A DNA stretch of 63,616 bases, from positions 1 through 63,616 of the forward strand of contig SHZF01000020.1 of the NCBI GenBank assembly GCA_009692425.1, in the 5' to 3' direction. Every line of letters begins with the position of its first letter. Within the stretch, counting starts at the first letter, position 1. The position numbers and the translations under genes are program-made. This stretch comes from Myxococcales bacterium. Its GTDB lineage: Bacteria > Myxococcota_A > UBA9042. Below are positions 9,762-17,848 of this stretch, piece after piece. The notes beneath the pieces are model-generated. The model did no database searches and was not told where the DNA came from. It saw only the letters and a list, made by a program, of their open reading frames with translations.

Positions 9762-11686
9762 GTGGCCGCAGCCTTGCACGCACCGCCGCTGCACGCCTTG
9801 CCGTCGCCGCAAGGCTTGCCATCTTCGAGGGGCTGGCCGCTGCTGCAGGTGCCTTTCTTGCACGACTCGCCTGTGGTGCACGGGTTCGCGTCATCGCACG
9901 CGGTCGCATCGAGCGCGAGCGACACGCAGCCCAGCTTGGCGTCGCAACTGTCGTCGCTGCACGGGTTCTTGTCGTCGCACACGAGTTGCGGCTGGCCGAC
10001 GCACAGCCCGCCCTGGCAAGTGTCGTTGCCCGTGCAGACCGAACCGTCGACGCAAGCGCCGGCTTCGTTCGTGACGGCGTGGCTGCACGTGCCGGTGTTC
10101 TTGTCGCACGAGTCGGCCGTGCACAGGTTGCCGTCCTGGCAGTCGGTGGCCGCACCGGGCAGGCACGCGCCGCCCTTGCACGCATCGCTCGCGGTACACG
10201 CGTCGCCGTCGCTGCACTTCGAAGTGTTGGGCAGGTAGACACAGCCGGTCGCCTTGATGCAACTGTCGTCGGTGCACACTTGGCCATCGGCACACGCGAC
10301 CGCCTGGCCCGCGCACGCGCCGTCCGCGCACAGGTCGCCGGCCGTGCACGCGCTGCCGTCGTTGCAGGGCACGGCGTTCTCCGCCAGCGTACAGCCCTTG
10401 ACCGGGTCGCAGGCGTCGTCTGTGCACAGGTTCGCGTCATCACACGACAGCTTCTTGCCGGCGCACGCCCCGTTGGCGCACGCGTCTTGCACGGTGCACG
10501 CGGTGCCGTCGTTGCAGGGGACCGCCGTTGGCGTGAACGCGCAGCCCTTGCCCGGCAGGCAGGTGTCCTGCGTACACGCGTTCTTGTCGTCGCATATGAC
10601 CTTGACCCCGCCGCAAACGCCCGCCTTGCACACGTCGGTGGCGGTACACGCCTCGGCATCGTCGCAGGTGATCTGGTTCGGTAGCGTCACGCAGCCCTTG
10701 ATCTTGTCGCACGCGTCGTCGGTGCACGGGTTCTTGTCGTCGCAGTTGCCGCCCAGCCCGACGTGCGTGCAGCCTTTGGCGCCAGCGCACGCGTCGGTCG
10801 TGCACAGGCTGAAGTCGTCGCACAGCGACCCTGCGTCCGTGATGCTGTCGCAGTCGTTGTCGAGGCCGTCGCAGCCTTCAGGTTGCGGAGTCGCCGCGTC
10901 GCACGCGCCCAGGCCTTTCGCCTTGCACTTGCGTTGGCCAGTGCACGTGCCGATTGCGACACCCTGCGGGGACTTCGCGCTCACTGAGCACGGCGTCGAA
11001 CGCCCCGCCACAACGGCAGCCGCCGAGCACGGGCACGCGGCAGCGGCGGGCGCGCACACCTTCTCCTTGGCGCCGTCGACCACCGCGTAGGTGTCGCATA
11101 GGTAACCGAGCGGGCAGTCCTGAGGTCCGGTGCAGCGCGGGGCGCAATACCAGCCGCTCGCACCACCGTCGCCCAGCACTGCGGCGCAGCGCGCCGTCGG
11201 GTCGGCGACCGAGGCACACGCTGCCGAATTGGCACAGGGGTCGCAGACGTACGGGTGCAACGGCACGCACAGCTTCTGGCCCGTGGCGCCGACGCCCACC
11301 GACTTGCACACGAAACCCGCGCCGCACGTTGCTGCTGGTGTGCAAGGCCCTGCGCAGATGGGGCCGCTCTTTGCCGGCACGCACGCGGTCTTCGGGCAGT
11401 CTGACGCGACAGAACACGCGCAACTAGGCTCACCGGGACACTTCGGTGCGACGTCGGCTACCGCAATGTCCACGCTGACCGTATCGGCGTGGGCGTCCAA
11501 GACTGCGTCGGCGCCGGCGTCCTGTGCCGCAGCGGAGTCCGCCGCCCCAACAAGATGGGAGTCCCCGCCGATGACGAGCGCATCGTCTGCCGCGCACCCG
11601 ACCATGACATGGGCCAAGCCTGTCGGGACCAGGAATGCTGCCACGATCAGGAAGGGGGAGGACGAGGAGGAGTGACGACCGTGCAT
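9758..11686 (-). CDS. Cys-rich repeat lipoprotein (CDDxNxCTxDxC repeats)
   Basis: 642 residues from the ATG at 11686; in-frame starts further upstream would overlap the metG side. Ser-rich n-region, hydrophobic core and lipobox MVGC give a lipoprotein. An Ala/Asp linker follows to about residue 80. The rest is cysteine-dense: an N-terminal block, a MopE-type motif CDGLDNDCDSITD, then more than ten tandem repeats of about 20-30 residues with the core CDDxNPCTxDxCD and GxC spacers. Such repeats, probably disulfide-bonded and calcium-binding, are common in surface proteins of myxobacteria-like genomes, but their function is unknown. The gene overlaps glgB downstream by 4 bp and diverges from metG, with 67 bp between the two starts. 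Confidence 0.85.
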
Positions 11687-11753
11687 AGTGGCGAGCCTAG
11701 TACAGCGCGCGCCGTTGGCAAAACTGCGAGGCTGCATGTATCGTCGCCCCGCC

Positions 11754-13796
11754 ATGACCCAGCGTGCCTACCTTACGACGCCCATCTACTACGTCAATGA
11801 CCGGCCGCACATCGGGCACGCGTACACGACGATCCTCGCCGACGCGGGCCGCCGCTTCCAGCAGTTGATCGGTGCGGAGACGTATTTCGTCACGGGCACT
11901 GACGAGCACGGCCAGAAGGTGGAGCAGGCGGCGCAGCGGCGCGGCATCAGCGCGATCGCCCACTGCGACGAACTCCACCGGTCGTACAAAGAATTGTGGC
12001 CGAAGCTGTACTGCGCGCCGGACCAGTTCATTCGGACGACGGAGCCGCGCCACGAGGCCGTCGTGCAGCGGGCGCTCCACCAACTCCTGGCCGCCGGGCA
12101 CCTCGAGGCGCGCGAGTTCGAGGGCTGGTATTCGACGGCGGCGGAGCGCTTCTGGACCGAAAAGGAGCTCGTCGACGGCAAGTGCCCCGATACGGGCCTG
12201 CCGGTGGTGCGGCTGCGCGAAAAGAACTGGTTCTTCAAGATGAGCGCGTTCCAGCAACCGCTCATCGAAGCGATCGAGTCGGGGCGCATGGAAATCCTGC
12301 CGCCGCACCGCAAGGCCGAAGTGCTCGGTTTCTTGCGCCAGCCCTTGCAGGACCTGTGCATCTCGCGGCCCAAGGAGCGCTTGCGTTGGGGCATCGAGTT
12401 GCCGTTCGACCCCGATTTTGTGACGTACGTGTGGGTCGATGCGCTGCTCAACTACGTGACGGCCATCGGCGGCCTCGACGCCGCTTCACCTCCGGAGCCG
12501 TACGGGCAGGCACCGGTCAGCGATGGCGAGGGCGCTCCATTCGCGACGTGGTGGCCTGAGGTGACGCACCTGCTCGGCAAGGACATCCTGACGACGCACG
12601 CCGTGTACTGGCCCACGTTGCTCATGGCGCTCGGTCTCGCCCCGCCGCGCCGCCTCGTCGCGCATGGCTGGTGGCTGATGGACGACACAAAAATGTCGAA
12701 ATCGCTCGGCAATGTGGTCGACCCGCTCGAGCTTGCGGACCGCTACGGTGTCGAGGCCCTGCGCTGGTTCCTGCTGCGCGAGATGACTGTGGGTCAGGAC
12801 GCCAGCTTCGGCGAAGCGGCCCTGGTGCGGCGCACGAACGCCGATCTGGCCAACGACATCGGCAACCTCGTGCAGCGCCTCGTCGTGTTGGCCGCGCGCA
12901 ACTTCGACGGCCGCGTGCCCACCCCGCCGACGGACCGGACGCCCAGCGCTGCGGTGCAGGAGGCCTTGATTTTTCGAGACGCCATCCTCGGCGACGCCCC
13001 GGTCGATGGGCCGGGCGGGCCTGGCGATGCGGTGCCGGCCGCTATCGACAAGTGGCGCCTGCACGTCGTGCTGGGCCACGCGCTGACGCTCGCCCGGAAA
13101 TGCAACGCGGCGATCGCGGCCGACGCACCGTTCAAGGCCGTGCATACGGACCGGCCGGCGGCGGCGCTGACCGTGTACCACCTGCTCGACTGCATGCGGG
13201 TGGTGGCGCGCCTGGTCGAGCCCGCGCTGCCCGACGCCGCGCTCGCCATGTTGCGTCGCATCGGCTGGAGCGCGCCGCTGCAGGACCTCGCCGACCTGCG
13301 CCACACGCACCTGGTGCCTGGATCGCCCGTGGTCGAGGGGCCACCGTTGTTTCCTCGCATCGCGCCGCTGGGCGTGCCGGTGCGCGTGAGTGCCCACGAC
13401 GTGCCGACTGCGCCGTTCGACCCGGCGCGCACCGGCGAGTTTCCACCCGAGGGGCCAGCGCACGCTGCGGCGATCGACATCGACCTGTTCGCGCAGCTCG
13501 ACCTGCGTGTCGGCACCGTGACTTCGGCCGATCGGGTGCCTAAGAGCCACAAGCTGCTGCGACTGCTCGTCGATCTTGGCGAGCCGTCGCCGCGCCAGAT
13601 TCTTGCCGGCGTCGCCGAATCGCTCGCACCGGAAGACCTCCTGGGTCAACAGGTGCTCGTGCTGGCCAATCTGCCGGCGCGCAAGCTCATGGGCCTCACG
13701 AGCCACGGCATGCTGCTCGTCGCCACCGATGCCGATGGGCGGCGAGTGCCGCTCCAGCCGCCGCGCCCAGTGCCGCCAGGGTCTTGCGTCGCGTAG
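11754..13796 (+). CDS. metG: Methionyl-tRNA synthetase
   Basis: 680 residues from the ATG at 11754, chosen because conserved sequence (YLTTPIYYVNDRPHIGH) begins five residues later; an ATG at 11736 is possible. It charges tRNA-Met. The HIGH motif is at residues 19-22 and KMSKS at 313-317 (DDTKMSKSLGN). The knuckle region reads GWYSTAAERFWTEKEL...GKCPDTG and retains only one of the cysteines that bind zinc in the related Thermus-type enzymes. The anticodon-binding helical domain follows. A C-terminal OB-fold tRNA-binding domain of about 105 residues (LRVGTVTSADRVPKSHKLLRL) is fused. The stop abuts a transposase relic on the other strand. Confidence 0.95.
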   Translation: MTQRAYLTTPIYYVNDRPHIGHAYTTILADAGRRFQQLIGAETYFVTGTDEHGQKVEQAAQRRGISAIAHCDELHRSYKELWPKLYCAPDQFIRTTEPRHEAVVQRALHQLLAAGHLEAREFEGWYSTAAERFWTEKELVDGKCPDTGLPVVRLREKNWFFKMSAFQQPLIEAIESGRMEILPPHRKAEVLGFLRQPLQDLCISRPKERLRWGIELPFDPDFVTYVWVDALLNYVTAIGGLDAASPPEPYGQAPVSDGEGAPFATWWPEVTHLLGKDILTTHAVYWPTLLMALGLAPPRRLVAHGWWLMDDTKMSKSLGNVVDPLELADRYGVEALRWFLLREMTVGQDASFGEAALVRRTNADLANDIGNLVQRLVVLAARNFDGRVPTPPTDRTPSAAVQEALIFRDAILGDAPVDGPGGPGDAVPAAIDKWRLHVVLGHALTLARKCNAAIAADAPFKAVHTDRPAAALTVYHLLDCMRVVARLVEPALPDAALAMLRRIGWSAPLQDLADLRHTHLVPGSPVVEGPPLFPRIAPLGVPVRVSAHDVPTAPFDPARTGEFPPEGPAHAAAIDIDLFAQLDLRVGTVTSADRVPKSHKLLRLLVDLGEPSPRQILAGVAESLAPEDLLGQQVLVLANLPARKLMGLTSHGMLLVATDADGRRVPLQPPRPVPPGSCVA

Positions 13797-14042
13797 GCCA
13801 ATGCCGCCGCGGTCGCTCGTCCCAGGCGTTGTGGCGTTCGACCACCCAGCGCTTGGTCAACACTATGAACTGCATTGTCATTGCAGGGTATAACGGCAGT
13901 TCCGGGCCGGTCCAGCTTTCGTTGCCGTCACACGGTCGCCGCACCACTTCCAGGTCAATGCCTGGATTCCTGGCGGCAGAGCTGGTCTTGGCGCCAGTGG
14001 CATGGTGTTTTCCGGCAAAAACACCATCGGCATGAGCATGTT
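13792..14042 (-). pseudogene. IS5-family transposase remnant (C-terminal part)
   Basis: The minus-strand frame reads ADGVFAGKHH, then GIDLEVVRRP, then FIVLTKRWVVERHNAW. This matches the order of IS5-type transposases (ADGGYAGK, LEVVKR, VLPRRWVVERTFAWL), the last being the segment around the catalytic Glu. The frame is stopped by TAA at its upstream end. It lacks the N-terminal two thirds and runs into the metG tail after RPRRHW, so only about 80 codons of a dead element remain. No terminal inverted repeats were recognised. A 10-bp hairpin at 14002-14027 lies within it. Confidence 0.65.
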
Positions 14043-14199
14043 ACGACGCTCGTGTGGCTGTCGCCTTGGGGCGAGCTGAGTTGCCTGGAGGCGGGCAAAT
14101 GTGGGTCCAAAGGAGGCGCCTGCCTGCCTTGTCCCCGCCGCCCGCCGCCGCTACAGTCCGACCGCGCGCGGTCATGCGTGTACAGTGAGGGCCCTGGCG

Positions 14200-15345
14200 A
14201 TGCGGTCCCGAGCATTCCTGGACAGGATTCGCCCCGTGATGGCATTCGCTTGCTGCTGCGGGCTGCTCGCGGCGGCGTGCGGCAAGGACGAACCCAAGCA
14301 AAAGGCAGCCCAGAAGAAGCAAGCGGCTGCCTCGGACGACGACGACGAGCTTGAGCAGTGGGAGCGCGAGCGCGCCGAGAAGAAGGCCAAGCGCGAAGCC
14401 GACGAAGAAGCTGCCGCGAGCAAGGGTCGTGGGCCGCCTGCGGGTCCCGCGCTGGCTCCGAAGAAGGGCGACTCCATCCCCGGCCTGACCGCAGACGACG
14501 TGGCGCTGCGCGGCAAGCTCAACGACTACAGCGAGACGCTGGCCCGCTGCGCGCCGCAACTCAAAGCGAGCAACGACAAGTACCGCGACTGGGCCGACGT
14601 GGAAAAAGGCCCCACCGGCGACGAAGACATCGTGTACGGCGTGCTCGACGCGCCCGACCTCGACGCTTGTCAGAAGCTGGTCGACAAGGGCCTGGCGCGC
14701 AAGCCGGAGAGCTTCGATGTCGACAGTTCGGCGACCAAGCTGAAGGAGGCGCTCGACAAGCTCTACCCGGTGCTCAAGCGCGCGGTCGTCTATTACGATG
14801 CCAAGGGCTGGCAGAACGACAGCATGGAGAAGGGCAAGGCCATGCACGAGGGGCTGGTGCAGGGCTTCGAGATGGCGTTCGCGGCCATCGTCGAACTGCG
14901 GCCCAAGCTCGAGGCCGCCGACCGCACGCTGGCGGAAAAAGAACTCGACGCGGTCAAGCAGAAGTACGGCAAGGGCTACCGCTGGCTCTACCGCACGCAG
15001 CAGTACCGGTGCCGCGTTTTTGCCGGCGTGCTCGCGCTGCCCATCGCCGAGCGCGACGCCAAGCTGTTGGCCGAGGCCTTGGGCGGCTGCAAGGACGCCA
15101 TCGTCGGGCTGTCGGCGTTCGCCGGCGAGCAGAAGGGCGACGTGCCGGTGAATTCTGCGGACACCCCGAAGTGGCGAACCTTTCTCGATGCCGCCAAGGC
15201 GTTCGAGCAGGTCGCGCGCCAGGTCGACGAAATCCTGAAAAAAGGCGAACCCTTGCCTGACGAAGGTGATGCGTCGATAGGCGCTATCACATCGAAGTAT
15301 AGCCGAATGCAGGACAAATCCCGCGAAATAGACGACTACTTCTGA
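14200..15345 (+). CDS. DUF3829/YiiG-like lipoprotein
   Basis: 381 residues from the ATG at 14200; an alternative at 14239 would leave a shorter signal peptide. The lipobox is LAAAC followed by GKDE. A charged Lys/Glu/Asp linker rich in possible coiled coil (about residues 30-80) precedes the conserved domain. That domain has KLNDYSETLARCAPQL, an acidic turn near DDVALRGKLND, DAKGWQNDSMEKGKAMHEGL and long helices to the C-terminus, consistent with the DUF3829 (YiiG) family of all-helical lipoproteins of unknown role. It is followed after 60 bp by the acyl-CoA dehydrogenase gene on the same strand, with no functional link evident. Confidence 0.75.
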   Translation: MRSRAFLDRIRPVMAFACCCGLLAAACGKDEPKQKAAQKKQAAASDDDDELEQWERERAEKKAKREADEEAAASKGRGPPAGPALAPKKGDSIPGLTADDVALRGKLNDYSETLARCAPQLKASNDKYRDWADVEKGPTGDEDIVYGVLDAPDLDACQKLVDKGLARKPESFDVDSSATKLKEALDKLYPVLKRAVVYYDAKGWQNDSMEKGKAMHEGLVQGFEMAFAAIVELRPKLEAADRTLAEKELDAVKQKYGKGYRWLYRTQQYRCRVFAGVLALPIAERDAKLLAEALGGCKDAIVGLSAFAGEQKGDVPVNSADTPKWRTFLDAAKAFEQVARQVDEILKKGEPLPDEGDASIGAITSKYSRMQDKSREIDDYF

Positions 15346-15405
15346 CGCGTCCAGATCGTCACGAAGAACCTGCCGATCGTACATTCAACCGAAGGAAACA
15401 ACGTA

Positions 15406-16566
15406 ATGTTCGCTACCGATCGGACCCGCAGCTACCCCCAATTCGGCGAAGAGCACCAGCAACTGCGCAAGACCGTGCGCGACTGGTGTGAAAAGGAGCT
15501 CTACCCGCACGCCGTGCAGTGGGAGGCGGAGCGCATCTTTCCGCGCGAGGTCTTCACCCAGGCCGGCCGCCTCGGCTTGTTGGGCATCCGCTATCCGGTG
15601 GCGTTGGGCGGCCAGGGCCTCGACTGGTGGTACACGGCGTGCTGGGCCGAAGAGTTGCCGGCGTGTGGCATGGCGGGTACGGCGATGGCGCTGCTGGTGC
15701 AGTCCGACATGGCGACGCCCGTCATCCACGAACTCGGCGACAGTTGGCACTGGGACAACTACCTGAAGCCCGCAATCACCGGCCAGGCCATCGCGGCGCT
15801 CGGCATCACGGAGCCGGGCGCGGGGTCCGATGTGGCGGGCATCCGCACGACCGCGCGGCGCGTGGGCGACGACTACGTGATCGACGGCGCCAAGACCTAC
15901 ATCACGAACGGCACACGCGCCGACTTCATCACGTTGGCGGTGCGCACCGGCGAGGCGGGGCATGGCGGCGTGTCGCTGATGATGTTCCCGACGGATACCA
16001 AAGGGTTCCGTGTTGCACGCAAGCTTGAGAAGATCGGCAACCATTCAAGCGACACGGCCGAACTCGTGTTCGAGAACTGCAAGGTTCCCGTGCGCAACCT
16101 GTTGGGCGACGAGAACATGGGGTTCTACTCCATCATGATCAACTTCCAGGGCGAACGGTTGGTCGGCGCCCTGTCGACCATCGCCGGCGCCCAGCGGATG
16201 CTCGACCGCACGCTCGACTATTGCCGCACGCGCCAAGCGTTTGGCCGCAGCCTCTCGGGCTTCCAGACCGTGCGCCACGAGATCGTGCAACTGGAGACCG
16301 AACTCGAAGCCGGTCGCCAGCTTGCCTACCGTGCCGTCGATCTGCTCGTGCGCGGCGAAGACGCCATGCGCGAGATTTCAATGGCCAAGCTTTTCTGCGG
16401 CGACCTCGCGGTCAAGGTGATCGACCGCTGCCTGCAACTGCACGGCGGCATGGGCTACATGGACGAGTCGGACGTCAGCCGGGCGTGGCGCGACGTGCGG
16501 TTGATCACGATCGGGGGCGGGACCAGCGAGATCATGCGCGAAATCTTGAGCAAGCTGTTGGTGTGA
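15406..16566 (+). CDS. Acyl-CoA dehydrogenase
   Basis: 386 residues; GAAGGA lies upstream of the ATG. This is an FAD flavoenzyme of the alpha,beta-dehydrogenation step of acyl-CoA breakdown. Family motifs are ALGITEPGAGSDVAG, the FAD/substrate loop YVIDGAKTYITNG, FGRSLSGFQTVRHEI and the C-terminal LQLHGGMGYMDE...ITIGGGTSEIMREIL. The medium-chain catalytic Glu in the YEGT position is Gly here (IGGGTSE). Glu250 in QGERLVG occupies the alternative base position used by isovaleryl- and long-chain-type enzymes, which suggests a branched or long-chain substrate. Electron acceptor ETF is not encoded nearby. Confidence 0.92.
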   Translation: MFATDRTRSYPQFGEEHQQLRKTVRDWCEKELYPHAVQWEAERIFPREVFTQAGRLGLLGIRYPVALGGQGLDWWYTACWAEELPACGMAGTAMALLVQSDMATPVIHELGDSWHWDNYLKPAITGQAIAALGITEPGAGSDVAGIRTTARRVGDDYVIDGAKTYITNGTRADFITLAVRTGEAGHGGVSLMMFPTDTKGFRVARKLEKIGNHSSDTAELVFENCKVPVRNLLGDENMGFYSIMINFQGERLVGALSTIAGAQRMLDRTLDYCRTRQAFGRSLSGFQTVRHEIVQLETELEAGRQLAYRAVDLLVRGEDAMREISMAKLFCGDLAVKVIDRCLQLHGGMGYMDESDVSRAWRDVRLITIGGGTSEIMREILSKLLV

Positions 16567-16788
16567 TGGGCGACGGGGCAGCGCCCCTGCGTCCTCGCAG
16601 CAAGGCGCGCTTCGCCGGCAGGACATGTCGCTCAACTGCTGCGTTCCGCGTCGAATTCCCTTGCGCGCCGCGCCGCTGAAGTCCATCATGCGCGACCCGC
16701 ACCGGGCCCCTGTGCCCCGGCGGGTGCCACAACTCCGCGACTGCCGTTCCGCACCCCCGCGACCGCAACCCAAGGACCTTTCCGCCGC

Positions 16789-17628
16789 ATGCGCACCCCA
16801 CCCGGCCTGACCTCGCTGCTCGACCAGGGCATCATCGACGAAATCATTCGACCCCTGATGAGCGGCAAGGAGGCTCAGGTCTACCTGGTCCTCTCTGACG
16901 GCGAAGAGCGCGTCGCCAAGGTCTACAAGGACGCCCAGCACCGCTCCTTCAAGCACCGCGCCGACTACACCGAGGGCCGCCGCTCGAAGAACACGCGAGA
17001 CGCCCGCGCCGTCGCCAAGGGCAGCAAGCACGGCAAGGCGCAGGAAGAGGCGGCCTGGCGCTCCACCGAAGTCGACATGATCTACCGACTGCGCGACGCA
17101 GGCGTGCGGGTGCCGACGCCGTACCATTTTCTCGACGGCGTGCTCGTGATGGAACTCGTCAAGGACGCGTTCGGCGACCCGGCGCCGCGGCTGGGCGACG
17201 TCGAGATGGACAGCGAAGCGGCGCACGTCATCTTCCACCAACTGCTGCGCGAGGTCGTCAAGATGCTGTGCGCCGGCGTGGTGCACGGAGACCTGTCTGA
17301 TTTCAACGTGTTGCTTGGCACGACGGGACCGGTCGTCATCGATTTCCCCCAGTCGCTCGACGCCGCCGCGAACCAGGGCGCCAAGGAAATCCTGCTGCGC
17401 GACGTGGCCAACCTGAACCGCTTCCTGCTGCGCTTCGGGCCGGCCCAGGTGCCGATGCGCCACGGGCCGGAGATTTGGGACCTGTACGCCCGCGGCGATC
17501 TCAAGCCCGACAGCGTGCTGACCGGTGTGCACCGGCCGTCGGAAGCGCGTGTAAACCTGCGCGGCCTGCTCAAGGAGTTGGAAGCGGTCGAGCAGGATGA
17601 AATGCGGCGACGTGCGGCGATGGCATGA
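16789..17628 (+). CDS. RIO-type serine/threonine protein kinase
   Basis: 279 residues. The RIO fold is recognisable from the nucleotide loop MSGKEAQVYLV with AKVYK (ATP-binding Lys), the catalytic loop VVHGDLSDFNVLL and the metal-binding VIDFPQS. The family lacks the activation loop and peptide-binding subdomains of ordinary kinases. A Lys/Arg-rich insert (about residues 50-90) fits the RIO1-like subgroup. In archaea and eukaryotes RIO proteins act as ATPases in small-subunit maturation; the bacterial role is not settled. The upstream 222-bp spacer (16567-16788) shows nothing identifiable. Confidence 0.88.
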   Translation: MRTPPGLTSLLDQGIIDEIIRPLMSGKEAQVYLVLSDGEERVAKVYKDAQHRSFKHRADYTEGRRSKNTRDARAVAKGSKHGKAQEEAAWRSTEVDMIYRLRDAGVRVPTPYHFLDGVLVMELVKDAFGDPAPRLGDVEMDSEAAHVIFHQLLREVVKMLCAGVVHGDLSDFNVLLGTTGPVVIDFPQSLDAAANQGAKEILLRDVANLNRFLLRFGPAQVPMRHGPEIWDLYARGDLKPDSVLTGVHRPSEARVNLRGLLKELEAVEQDEMRRRAAMA

Positions 17629-17747
17629 GCCGCGTAGCGCGACGAGACGCCGTGTGGCGCGGCCCAGATGTCGGCGCGCGTGACGCAACCGGCGACGAAA
17701 CCGGTGCAGGCCAGGCCCGCAGCGAACCGCGCAAACCAGCCCACGAC

Positions 17748-17783
17748 TTGCCGCAGTTCTTGCCGCAGTTCTTGCCGCAGTTG
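17748..17783 (+). repeat. Triple 12-bp tandem repeat
   Basis: Three consecutive copies of TTGCCGCAGTTC (the third ends in G) lie in the 220-bp spacer between the RIO kinase and the convergent DEAD-box helicase gene. No gene covers it convincingly. Confidence 0.7.
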
Positions 17784-17848
17784 CCGCACGTCACAGTTCC
17801 GTTGCCGCCGTAGCAACTGCGTGGGCGATGTGGCGGAAAACGCCGCAA

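Noticed and set aside
10254-11090. Antisense plus-strand frames with SS/QH-rich repeats opposite the Cys-rich lipoprotein
   Set aside because: Their periodicity is the complement of the CDDxNxCTxDxC repeat codons. The same applies opposite the other Cys-rich genes at 30637-31344, 47158-48606 and 59589-60512.
14002-14027. Perfect 10-bp hairpin ATGGTGTTTT/AAAACACCAT as a terminator or attachment site
   Set aside because: It lies inside the transposase relic, where the same bases encode the conserved DGVFAGKHH stretch, and it has no following U-tract.
17082-17816. Minus frame with lipobox-like VVGWFARFAAGLACTGFVAGC
   Set aside because: The signal-like part sits in the spacer, but the frame continues as the antisense of the RIO kinase with no domain and no ribosome site.
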